A stretch of 6,534 nt of DNA, taken from assembly GCA_050485745.1 (NCBI GenBank), contig JBJHBY010000203.1, forward strand, positions 1 to 6,534. Reading direction: 5' to 3'. This document shows, piece after piece, positions 1-5,261 of the stretch (its first letter is position 1; each line of letters opens with the position of its first letter). A program made the position numbers and the translations under genes. This stretch comes from JBJHBY01 sp050485745. Lineage in GTDB: Bacteria > Pseudomonadota > Gammaproteobacteria > Pseudomonadales > CAMLJR01. Below the pieces are notes generated by a model, which ran no database searches, was not told where the DNA came from, and worked only from the letters and a program-made list of their open reading frames with translations.

Positions 1-106
1 CGACGGTGCAGGCCACCCCGGCGCCCGCGAGATCCGAGCGCACCTTCCGCTGCACACCCGCCGAGAGCGCGATCTCCAGGTGGTCGAACCCCTGCTCCTC
101 GCGCCA
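1..106 (-). pseudogene. ppsA: PEP synthase fragment (ATP-grasp N-terminal domain), truncated at both ends
   Basis: Read on the minus strand, codons from about 106 down to 2 give WREEQGFDHLEIALSAGVQR followed by KVRSDLAGAGVACTV. This matches the segment of phosphoenolpyruvate synthase that in E. coli PpsA reads YRVHQGYDHRGVALSAGVQR then MVRSDLASSGV (alignment from memory). The ALSAGVQR-x-VRSDLA-x-x-GV core is highly characteristic. PpsA makes phosphoenolpyruvate from pyruvate and ATP; this stretch lies in the N-terminal ATP-binding domain, roughly residues 155-195 of about 790. The left side continues off the window. On the right, resemblance fades between about 106 and 121 and is replaced by plus-strand DUF389 coding sequence, so the expected upstream PpsA residues are missing. 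It is either a real gene remnant left by a rearrangement or the edge of a chimeric assembly; I lean toward the second. Confidence 0.72.
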
Positions 107-850
107 CTGCTGGCCCCGCTCATCGCCTTGGCCATGGGTGTGCTGCGCCAGGACGGGCGCCTCAGCGTCGAGGCCGGTACGACCCTGCTGATGGGTATCG
201 GCCTGGCTCTCGGCTGCTCCATCCTGCTCACCCTGATCACCCCCCTGCGCGACGTGAACAGCGAAATTGCCGCGCGTCTCAGCCCGACACTGCTGGACCT
301 TGCCGTCGCGGTGATCTCAGGCATCGCCGGCGCCTACGCCCACGCCCGGGCGGAGGTCGCACGCAGCCTGGCGGGTGTTGCCATCGCCGTGGCCCTGGTG
401 CCACCCCTGGCAGTGACCGGCATCGGCATCGGCTGGGGGGACTGGTCGGTATTCTATGGCGCCGGGCTGCTCTTCCTGACCAACCTGGGGGGCATGGTCC
501 TGGCCGCGGCCCTGACCGTTCTGGGCCTCGGTTTCAGTCCGTTCCACCTCGCCCGCCGTGGCCTGCTGACCTCGACCGTGCTGGTGGTGCTGATCAGCGT
601 TCCCCTGGCACTGGGCTTTGTGCATATGGTCGAGGAGCGGCGCACAGTGCAGCGCCTGGAGGGTTGGCAGAGCGGCGACATCGTGCTGCGCGAGGTCATG
701 GTACGCCGCGGCGAGCCACTGCTGGTTTCCGCCCGCCTGCTGACCCGGGATGCGATCGACAACGAGACCCTCGATCGCGTGCAGCGCGACCTCGAGCGCC
801 ACCTGCAGCGCCGCATCGCCCTGGAGGCCACTGTGGTGCTGCAGCGCTGA
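80..850 (+). CDS. DUF389 (TIGR00341-type) membrane protein, N-terminally truncated
   Basis: Integral membrane protein of the DUF389 family, whose function is unknown. Numbering from the GTG at 80, hydrophobic segments lie near residues 5-20, 34-55, 71-90, 96-118, 124-152 and 162-183, followed by a soluble C-terminal tail (184-256). Family hallmarks are the LLLAPLLAP entry motif (5-13; complete members usually have IGAM-(L/I)(L/I)AP here) and SLAGVAIAVALVPPLAVTG (96-114). The frame is open to the left edge, but codons 2-79 encode a polar, Arg/His-rich stretch instead of the hydrophobic helix and extra N-terminal domain that normally precede the AP motif. That same DNA reads convincingly as ppsA on the other strand. 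The GTG at 80 has no convincing Shine-Dalgarno sequence and is probably not a true start; real homology begins near 92. The gene ends 6 bases before the convergent reductase gene. The family call is firm; whether this copy is functional is doubtful. Confidence 0.85.
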   Translation: MVEPLLLAPLLAPLIALAMGVLRQDGRLSVEAGTTLLMGIGLALGCSILLTLITPLRDVNSEIAARLSPTLLDLAVAVISGIAGAYAHARAEVARSLAGVAIAVALVPPLAVTGIGIGWGDWSVFYGAGLLFLTNLGGMVLAAALTVLGLGFSPFHLARRGLLTSTVLVVLISVPLALGFVHMVEERRTVQRLEGWQSGDIVLREVMVRRGEPLLVSARLLTRDAIDNETLDRVQRDLERHLQRRIALEATVVLQR

Positions 851-856
851 TACGGG

Positions 857-1906
857 TCAGGCCACCACGAAGCCGGCACCGGTGATCAGTGGCAGGTCCG
901 CATAGGTGCGGATACCCGCCGGGGCCTTGCAGACCGCGGGTATCGCGTTGATTGCCGGCAATGCGGTGGTAATCAGGTTCATCTGCATGGCGTCGACGGG
1001 GTCGGCCGCGACCTCGCCATCGGGCATGGAGTGCTTCAGGGTGAAATCGATGTTGGGGCGCCCCTTCACCTGCACCACATAGCCCTGGGTCAGTGGATAG
1101 TCGGGCTCGACCCGGTCGCCCATCTTCCAGCGGTAATTCAGCTCCACCACCGGGCGACCGTTGAGCACCCCCTTCCAGCCGGCATTCACCCCCGCCACAC
1201 AGCCCCGGGCGATCTGCATGAAACCGAAATCGCAGTCCGCCACCGCCGCGGAGAACCGCGCCTCGAAGCGAATCTCGTCGAAGCGCAGCCGCAGGGCCTC
1301 GGCCGCGAGGTGAATCCCGTCGGAGAACACCATCGACCCCTGCCGCAGCACATCCTCCAGCCCGGGGGTATCCACCGGCTTGCCGAAACCACAGCTCTCC
1401 CAGGTTTCGGCGGAGGCATAGCCGGTGCAGTCCACAGACTCAAGCACGGACACCCGCTCGATGCGGTCACACAGCCCAGCGGCGACCAGGCTGATCAGGC
1501 TGGTGAAGCCAGGGTGGATGCCGCTGCCAAAGATCGAGCTGTTGCCCTTCCTGCAGGCCTCCTGGATCCGCGCCCGGTTCGCCTCGCCCAGGGCGTGACC
1601 GGTGACGAAGGCGGAGGTGGTGACGACATTGATACCGCGTTCCAGAATCATGCAGAAGTCGTCGACATTCGCCCACAAGCCGTTGTAACTGACGCAGTCC
1701 GGTGCCAGGGCCAGCAGTGCGTCCGCATCCCGCGTCGCCTTCACGCCAATCGGCCCGATTCCGGCGAGCACCCCGGCATCCTGCCCGTCCTTGTCCGGTG
1801 CACGCACATGGCAGCCCACCAGTTGCAGATGGGGGTTGTTGTGAATGGCGATGATCGCACGCCGCCCGACATTGCCTGCGTTCCACTGCACCACACGATA
1901 GGTCAT
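857..1906 (-). CDS. DapB-like NAD(P)-dependent dehydrogenase (dihydrodipicolinate reductase-like / 2,4-diaminopentanoate dehydrogenase-like)
   Basis: A 349-residue oxidoreductase with an N-terminal Rossmann fold. It opens with YRVVQWNAGNVGRRA (residues 3-17), a glycine-rich dinucleotide loop, and then LVGCHVRAPDKDGQDAG (29-45). Further family blocks are PDCVSYN (69-75), INVVTTSAFVTGH (92-104), SSIFGSGIHPGF (123-134) and GCVAGVNAGWKG (235-246). The pattern matches the long 'dihydrodipicolinate reductase' homologues common in actinobacteria and present in marine gammaproteobacteria, related to 2,4-diaminopentanoate dehydrogenase. True DapB is about 270 residues and carries a HHxxKxDAPSG-type catalytic motif, which is absent, so a role in lysine synthesis is unlikely; the substrate cannot be named. 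The start is the ATG at 1904-1906, because the family begins directly at (M)xYRVVQW and GGGGGCAGGG precedes it. The frame is open further upstream to 2020, but those residues do not look like the family. It converges on the DUF389 gene. Confidence 0.85.
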   Translation of the reverse strand: MTYRVVQWNAGNVGRRAIIAIHNNPHLQLVGCHVRAPDKDGQDAGVLAGIGPIGVKATRDADALLALAPDCVSYNGLWANVDDFCMILERGINVVTTSAFVTGHALGEANRARIQEACRKGNSSIFGSGIHPGFTSLISLVAAGLCDRIERVSVLESVDCTGYASAETWESCGFGKPVDTPGLEDVLRQGSMVFSDGIHLAAEALRLRFDEIRFEARFSAAVADCDFGFMQIARGCVAGVNAGWKGVLNGRPVVELNYRWKMGDRVEPDYPLTQGYVVQVKGRPNIDFTLKHSMPDGEVAADPVDAMQMNLITTALPAINAIPAVCKAPAGIRTYADLPLITGAGFVVA

Positions 1907-1963
1907 CGCCCTGCCCCCGCTGATTCGAGTTCCATCCGGGCACCCCCGGAGCCACTGAGCGGG

Positions 1964-1992
1964 AGCATAACATTGCAGCAGCGATGTTTTAC
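1964..1992 (-). promoter_or_regulatory. Candidate promoter for the DapB-like reductase gene
   Basis: On the minus strand, TATGCT (1964-1969) resembles a -10 element (TATAAT, 4 of 6). Seventeen bases upstream lies GTAAAA (1987-1992), a weak -35 (3 of 6). This would give a leader of about 50 bases before the ATG at 1906. The -10 call rests on one hexamer. The dyad at 1969-1988 falling inside the spacer is the main reason to take it seriously. Confidence 0.3.
1969..1988. promoter_or_regulatory. Dyad-symmetric operator candidate upstream of the reductase gene
   Basis: Arms AACATTGC (1969-1976) and GCGATGTT (1981-1988) flank the 4-base centre AGCA. Seven of the eight arm positions are complementary, and the one exception is a T:G pair. 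The 20-base dyad lies between the candidate -35 and -10 of the minus-strand reductase gene, a usual place for a repressor operator such as a TetR-type site. No regulator gene is visible in the window, so the cognate protein is unknown. It could also be a chance match. Confidence 0.35.
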
Positions 1993-2128
1993 TGCCCGCC
2001 CGGTTGACAGGGCAGACCACTCCCCTGGATCCACTATGGAAACTGCCTGGAAGCCATGGCCGTCAGCCCCGTCCATACCCTGACCTCGACCACGGGAACG
2101 GCGGTAGGCAGCCTGGAGACGAGCGGGT

Positions 2129-2138
2129 NNNNNNNNNN
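2129..2138. other. Assembly gap (10 Ns)
   Basis: A run of exactly ten Ns, the sort of fixed-length placeholder used in scaffolding, so the true distance is unknown. The five bases before it (2124-2128) and the five after it (2139-2143) are both CGGGT, so the contig ends may overlap and the real gap may be absent. The gap lies in the 289-base intergenic stretch 1907-2195, which otherwise holds the reductase control region and the adenosyltransferase promoter and shows no convincing gene. Confidence 0.97.
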
Positions 2139-2142
2139 CGGG

Positions 2143-2148
2143 TATAGT
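2143..2148 (+). promoter_or_regulatory. Candidate -10 element for the cobalamin adenosyltransferase gene
   Basis: TATAGT differs from the consensus TATAAT at one position and lies 47 bases before the chosen ATG at 2196. The region upstream is interrupted by the assembly gap. If the two CGGGT flanks are merged, TAGGCA (2105-2110, 4 of 6 to TTGACA) falls exactly 17 bases upstream of this hexamer, the optimal sigma-70 spacing. That would complete the promoter, but it depends on an assumption about the gap. Confidence 0.42.
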
Positions 2149-2195
2149 GGCCGTAAATCCGCACAATGGCAGTCATCGAAAGAGCAGCAAGATCC

Positions 2196-2744
2196 ATGGG
2201 GAACCGGTTATCGAAGATCTATACCCGCACGGGTGACGACGGCACGACAGGGCTGGGGGATGGCTCACGCGTGCCCAAGGATCACCTGCGCATGGAAGCC
2301 ATCGGCAGCGTCGACGAACTCAACAGCCTGATCGGGCTGTTGATCACCGAGCTCAACGCCGGGGAGCCCCTGCGCGAACTCTTCACCGCGATCCAGCACG
2401 ACCTGTTCGACCTGGGCGGGGAACTGTCCATTCCCGGTTATACCATCGTCGAGGAAGCTCGCATCGAGGCCCTGGAAGCCGAACTGGATGCACTCAACGA
2501 GGAACTGCCAGCGCTGAAGAATTTCATCCTTCCCGGTGGCAGCCGCGCCGCGGCCCTCTGCCACCTGGCCCGCGCCGTCTGCCGCCGTGCCGAACGCTGC
2601 CTGGTCAGCCTCGGCCGCGAGGAAACCCTCAACGCGGTGGGCCGCCACTACCTCAACCGCCTCTCCGACCTGCTTTTCGTCAGCGCCCGCACCCTGGCTC
2701 GCCGCGACGGCGGCGACGAGGTGCTCTGGCAGCAGAGGAAGTAA
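2196..2744 (+). CDS. PduO-type ATP:cob(I)alamin (corrinoid) adenosyltransferase
   Basis: A 182-residue cytosolic enzyme that transfers the adenosyl group of ATP to cob(I)alamin, making adenosylcobalamin. The N-terminal ATP-binding signature KIYTRTGDDGTTGLGDG lies at residues 7-23, followed by SVDELNS (38-44), DLGGEL (72-77), ILPGG (121-125), the Arg-rich CRRAER (129-134) and YLNRLSDLLFVSAR (152-165). These are the conserved blocks of the PduO/MMAB family in the right order, and the length is normal. The start is the ATG at 2196, because family members begin close to (M)xxRLxKIYTRTGD. An in-frame ATG at 2166 would add ten non-conserved residues, and neither start has a strong Shine-Dalgarno sequence. 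A TATAGT hexamer lies upstream. The transporter gene follows after 156 bases, so the two may or may not be cotranscribed. No B12-dependent mutase or corrinoid biosynthesis gene is in view. Confidence 0.95.
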   Translation: MGNRLSKIYTRTGDDGTTGLGDGSRVPKDHLRMEAIGSVDELNSLIGLLITELNAGEPLRELFTAIQHDLFDLGGELSIPGYTIVEEARIEALEAELDALNEELPALKNFILPGGSRAAALCHLARAVCRRAERCLVSLGREETLNAVGRHYLNRLSDLLFVSARTLARRDGGDEVLWQQRK

Positions 2745-2832
2745 GACTTCTTTGCACATTGGCGATGACAACACATCAGAGCCGTTCAGTCTCACCTGGA
2801 GAAAGCCTGCCGCCGCTGACCTGACAAGGGCA

Positions 2833-2904
2833 ATGATGAAATCAATGCGGGAAATCAGGGAACCTCTGACCAAACGCTCCCCGGAACCGGAGGACAGGCT
2901 GTGA
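2833..2904 (+). CDS. Possible 23-residue leader ORF overlapping the transporter start
   Basis: A short frame starts at tandem ATGs (2833 and 2836) preceded by AAGGG (2826-2830), which sits 5 bases from the second ATG. It encodes MMKSMREIREPLTKRSPEPE plus DRL and ends with TGA at 2902-2904. The stop overlaps the GTG start of the transporter in the four-base arrangement GTGA, the geometry of translational coupling. The peptide is polar, has no recognised domain and may only be a regulatory leader, or an accidental open frame of ordinary length. It occupies much of the 156-base spacer between the adenosyltransferase and transporter genes, where I see no terminator. Confidence 0.25.
   Translation: MMKSMREIREPLTKRSPEPEDRL
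2889..2893 (+). promoter_or_regulatory. Strong ribosome binding site that fixes the transporter's GTG start
   Basis: GGAGG lies 7 bases before the GTG at 2901. It is close to the anti-Shine-Dalgarno ideal in sequence and spacing and supports the non-ATG start over any internal Met. Confidence 0.8.
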
Positions 2905-4241
2905 CCGCGTATCTGCAGCGCTATCTGAATATCCGTCGCGAGGAAATCGCGCCGGTTCTTCTCGCGGCATTCTATTTTTTCTGCATTCTCACTGCGTTGA
3001 TGGTGCTGAGACCCACCCGGGATGCGCTTGGCATGGAACGTGGTATCGACGCCCTGCGCTGGTTGTTCATGGTCACACTCCTCGTCACCCTGTTCGTCAA
3101 CCCACTGTTCGGGATGCTGGTCAGCCGCTACCGCAGGCTGGTTTTCATCTCGGCGACCCATGTGTTTTTCATCGTCAACCTGCTGCTGTTCACTGCACTG
3201 CTGCTGTTCGCACCACAGGCCGTCGGCGAAACCACAGGGATGGTCTTCTATGTCTGGATGAGCGTCTTCAACCTGTTCATTACCATGGTGTTCTGGGCCT
3301 TGATGGCCGACCGCTTTTCATTCGAGCAGAGCAAGCGCATTTTCGGTGTCATTGCCGTCGGGGGAACGCTGGGTGCAATGACCGGATCCTCCCTGACCTG
3401 GCAGATGGCGGAGCTGCTGGGCGCCCCGATGATGCTCGTCGTCGCCTGCCTGTTTCTGCTGCTCGCGACCGGAGCGGCGTGGAGTGTGGCTGCGCTGCAG
3501 CCTGAACACCGGGATCCGACCACTGCGCCTGACCCGGATGCTCCCCCGGCCGTCAGTGAAAGCACGGTCATCGGTGGAAACGCGTGGGAGGGCCTCCGGG
3601 CGGTGTTTCGCTCACCGTACCTGCTCGGGTTGGCGGGTTACATTCTGATCCTGGCGATCGTGGTGACGTTTATCTACTTCACTCGCCTGCAACTGGTCGC
3701 CGCCCTCGGCGACAACGTGGACATGCGCGCCGGCGTCTTTGCGCAGATCGACCTGGCCACACAGGCCGCGACGCTGCTGATGCAGGTCCTCGTGGCCGGT
3801 CACCTGATGAAGCGGATCGGAGTGCCGTTCACCCTTGCACTGCTGCCAATCACCGCGGCCCTGGGCTTTATCGGGCTCGCCATCGCAACCTCCCTGGTGG
3901 TCCTGGTGATCTTCGAGGCCACTTTCCGCGCGGTGCAGCGCGGTCTGGTACGCCCCGCACGGGAAACGCTGTGGACCGTGGTCAGTCGCGAGGAAAAATA
4001 CAAGGCCAAGGCCTTCATCGATACGTTCATCTATCGAGGTGGAGATGCGGTCGGGGCACAAACCGAGGGAATTCTGGGCCGGCTCGGGATGGGGCTGGCC
4101 GCCCTGGCCAGTGTCGTCGTTCCACTTGCCGTGCTGTGGGCGGCGCTGGGCATATGGCTGGGGCGGCGCCAGCGGCGGATTGTGCTGGAACAGGCCGGGA
4201 GCTCAGGAGACAGCCTGCCGGGCTCAAGTCAGGGGCCGTGA
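2901..4241 (+). CDS. Npt1/Npt2 (ATP/ADP translocase)-superfamily MFS-like membrane transporter
   Basis: A 446-residue polytopic inner-membrane protein. The N-terminus, a short cytosolic YLNIRREEIAPVLLAAFYFF (8-27) leading into VLRPTRDALG (35-44), is the signature opening of bacterial homologues of the nucleotide transporter Npt/ATP-ADP translocase superfamily. Hydrophobic segments are visible near 18-36, 51-74, 80-104, 114-136, 147-166 and 174-199. A Pro/Asp-rich linker (201-230) separates a second half with segments near 240-261, 284-300, 308-329, 331-340 and 397-421, giving about 11-12 helices in two halves. Conserved loop blocks include FSFEQSKRIFG (139-149) and RPARETLWTVVSREEKYKAK (351-370), followed by AFIDTFIYRGGD (371-382). 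The start is GTG with an ideal ribosome binding site. Obligate intracellular bacteria use true members to exchange ATP for ADP; free-living bacteria carry homologues of unknown substrate, and that is the safer reading here. It may be cotranscribed with the preceding adenosyltransferase gene. Confidence 0.85.
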   Translation: MTAYLQRYLNIRREEIAPVLLAAFYFFCILTALMVLRPTRDALGMERGIDALRWLFMVTLLVTLFVNPLFGMLVSRYRRLVFISATHVFFIVNLLLFTALLLFAPQAVGETTGMVFYVWMSVFNLFITMVFWALMADRFSFEQSKRIFGVIAVGGTLGAMTGSSLTWQMAELLGAPMMLVVACLFLLLATGAAWSVAALQPEHRDPTTAPDPDAPPAVSESTVIGGNAWEGLRAVFRSPYLLGLAGYILILAIVVTFIYFTRLQLVAALGDNVDMRAGVFAQIDLATQAATLLMQVLVAGHLMKRIGVPFTLALLPITAALGFIGLAIATSLVVLVIFEATFRAVQRGLVRPARETLWTVVSREEKYKAKAFIDTFIYRGGDAVGAQTEGILGRLGMGLAALASVVVPLAVLWAALGIWLGRRQRRIVLEQAGSSGDSLPGSSQGP

Positions 4242-4295
4242 GAGACCTGTGCCGCCGACGGGCGCTGCCCGGTCGCGAGGTTGAGGCCCCGGCAT

Positions 4296-4319
4296 TGAGT
4301 CAGGAACTCATGCGATAAT
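4296..4319 (+). promoter_or_regulatory. Extended -10 promoter with overlapping inverted repeat, upstream of the glucosaminidase gene
   Basis: TGC immediately followed by GATAAT (4311-4319) is an extended -10 element: the TGn motif plus a hexamer matching TATAAT at five of six positions. It lies 30 bases before the TTG start. No good -35 is present at 16-18 bases, as expected for extended -10 promoters. Just upstream, TGAGT (4296-4300) and ACTCA (4306-4310) form a perfect 5-base inverted repeat around CAGGA, which could be a regulator site or chance. The promoter lies in the 108-base spacer after the transporter gene and suggests that the glucosaminidase has its own transcript. Confidence 0.5.
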
Positions 4320-4349
4320 TGGCAGAACCGTTAAACAAAGGGCAGTATT

Positions 4350-5255
4350 TTGCGCAGAAGAAACGCCTGGCTGGTCGCGGCCAGCATCGTCATACTGCTG
4401 GCCATAGTGCTGGCGCTGACACTCCTGAGACCCGAGCCCAAGACCCCCGAAGCGTTCATCGAGGCGAGCAGAGTCCCCATGCAGCGCTTGACCCCTGTGG
4501 ACAGTGCGCAGCTCAGTGGATACTTCGAGGCGTTCAATTACGATTGGCCGCCCTCGGACCGAGTACCTGCCATCGCGGTACACTCGCTGCCCACTGACTT
4601 TGGCCAGCTGGACACCGAAGAGCGACGCAGCCTTTTTTTGCGCAGTCTGCTGCCGCTGGTCCTCGCGGAAAACCACCAGTTACTTCGCCTGCGCAAACGC
4701 GTCCTGGAAATCGATCAACAGAGCGGCGAACTCAACAGACAGGACCACGAGCTCCTCAGCGAGTTATTCGAGCGTTACCGCATAGTCGGTGAGCCCGGAG
4801 AAAGCGAAGCACGGCAGCGGCTGCTGCGGCGACTGGATGCTGTGCCGCCTGAGCTGGCGCTTGCCCAGGCGGCCAATGAAAGCGGCTGGGGCACCTCGCG
4901 CTTTACCCGGGAAGCAAACAACCTGTTTGGCGAATGGACCTGGGACCCTGACGCGGGGCTCAAGCCCCGCCAGCGCCGTGCCGGCGCAACCCACTTTGTA
5001 CGCGTATTCCCGGACCTGGAGAGTTCGGTACGCACCTACATCCTGAATCTCAATGTGGGTCATGCCTACGGGGACTTCCGCAGCGAGCGCGAACGCATGC
5101 GCAATCAGGACGAACCGCTCGACGGCCTGACACTGGCCGGCACCCTTGAGCGCTACTCGGAGCGCGGGCTCGACTACATCGACGAGATCCGCGCGATGAT
5201 ACGCTTCAACAATCTGCACCAGGTCAACAGTGCGGAGCTGGCTTTGGCGGAGTGA
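4350..5255 (+). CDS. bax: Bax-like glucosaminidase (GH73), N-terminally membrane-anchored
   Basis: A 301-residue envelope protein of the Bax family (COG2992), predicted to hydrolyse N-acetylglucosaminyl bonds in peptidoglycan. Residues 1-6 are basic, 7-26 form a hydrophobic anchor or uncleaved signal, and the rest should be periplasmic. The segment SLFLRSLLPLVLAENHQLL (94-112) followed by RLRKRVLEI is the helical N-terminal block typical of Bax. The GH73 catalytic core ELALAQAANESGWGTSRF (168-185) holds the likely catalytic Glu177 and is followed by REANNLFGEWTW (187-198), with SSVRTYILNLN (225-235) further on. The start is TTG at 4350: an in-frame TAA at 4332 leaves no ATG or GTG upstream of the anchor, and AAGGG (4338-4342) sits 7 bases before it. 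ATT at 4347 is the only alternative; the first internal Met (44) would lose the anchor. It has its own promoter candidate and converges on the deacetylase gene with a 6-base gap. Confidence 0.9.
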   Translation: MRRRNAWLVAASIVILLAIVLALTLLRPEPKTPEAFIEASRVPMQRLTPVDSAQLSGYFEAFNYDWPPSDRVPAIAVHSLPTDFGQLDTEERRSLFLRSLLPLVLAENHQLLRLRKRVLEIDQQSGELNRQDHELLSELFERYRIVGEPGESEARQRLLRRLDAVPPELALAQAANESGWGTSRFTREANNLFGEWTWDPDAGLKPRQRRAGATHFVRVFPDLESSVRTYILNLNVGHAYGDFRSERERMRNQDEPLDGLTLAGTLERYSERGLDYIDEIRAMIRFNNLHQVNSAELALAE

Positions 5256-5261
5256 TATCGC

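Noticed and set aside
6..191. 61-codon plus-strand ORF at the left edge
   Set aside because: Different frame from the DUF389 gene and overlapping both it and the ppsA segment; Arg/Ser/Trp/Cys-rich composition typical of an out-of-frame read of GC-rich coding DNA.
2004..2009. Perfect TTGACA -35 hexamer on the plus strand
   Set aside because: At 16-18 bases downstream there is only GGATCC-like sequence, no -10 element, and no convincing plus-strand gene before the gap.
1907..2020. N-terminal extension of the reductase to an upstream start near 2020
   Set aside because: The added 38 residues do not resemble the family, which begins at the Rossmann strand; the ATG at 1906 has a purine-rich ribosome binding site, and the extension covers the candidate promoter and dyad.
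1031..2083. 350-codon plus-strand ORF antisense to the reductase gene
   Set aside because: Long only because GC-rich coding DNA has few stops on the opposite strand; it is His/Pro/Gly-rich with no recognisable domain, while the minus frame is a clear enzyme.
2166..2195. Upstream ATG start for the adenosyltransferase
   Set aside because: The ten extra residues are not part of the family, there is no Shine-Dalgarno sequence, and it lies only about 12 bases from the predicted transcript start.
2265..3161. 298-codon minus-strand ORF spanning the adenosyltransferase and transporter genes
   Set aside because: It crosses two well-supported plus-strand genes and their spacer, and shows no motif of its own.
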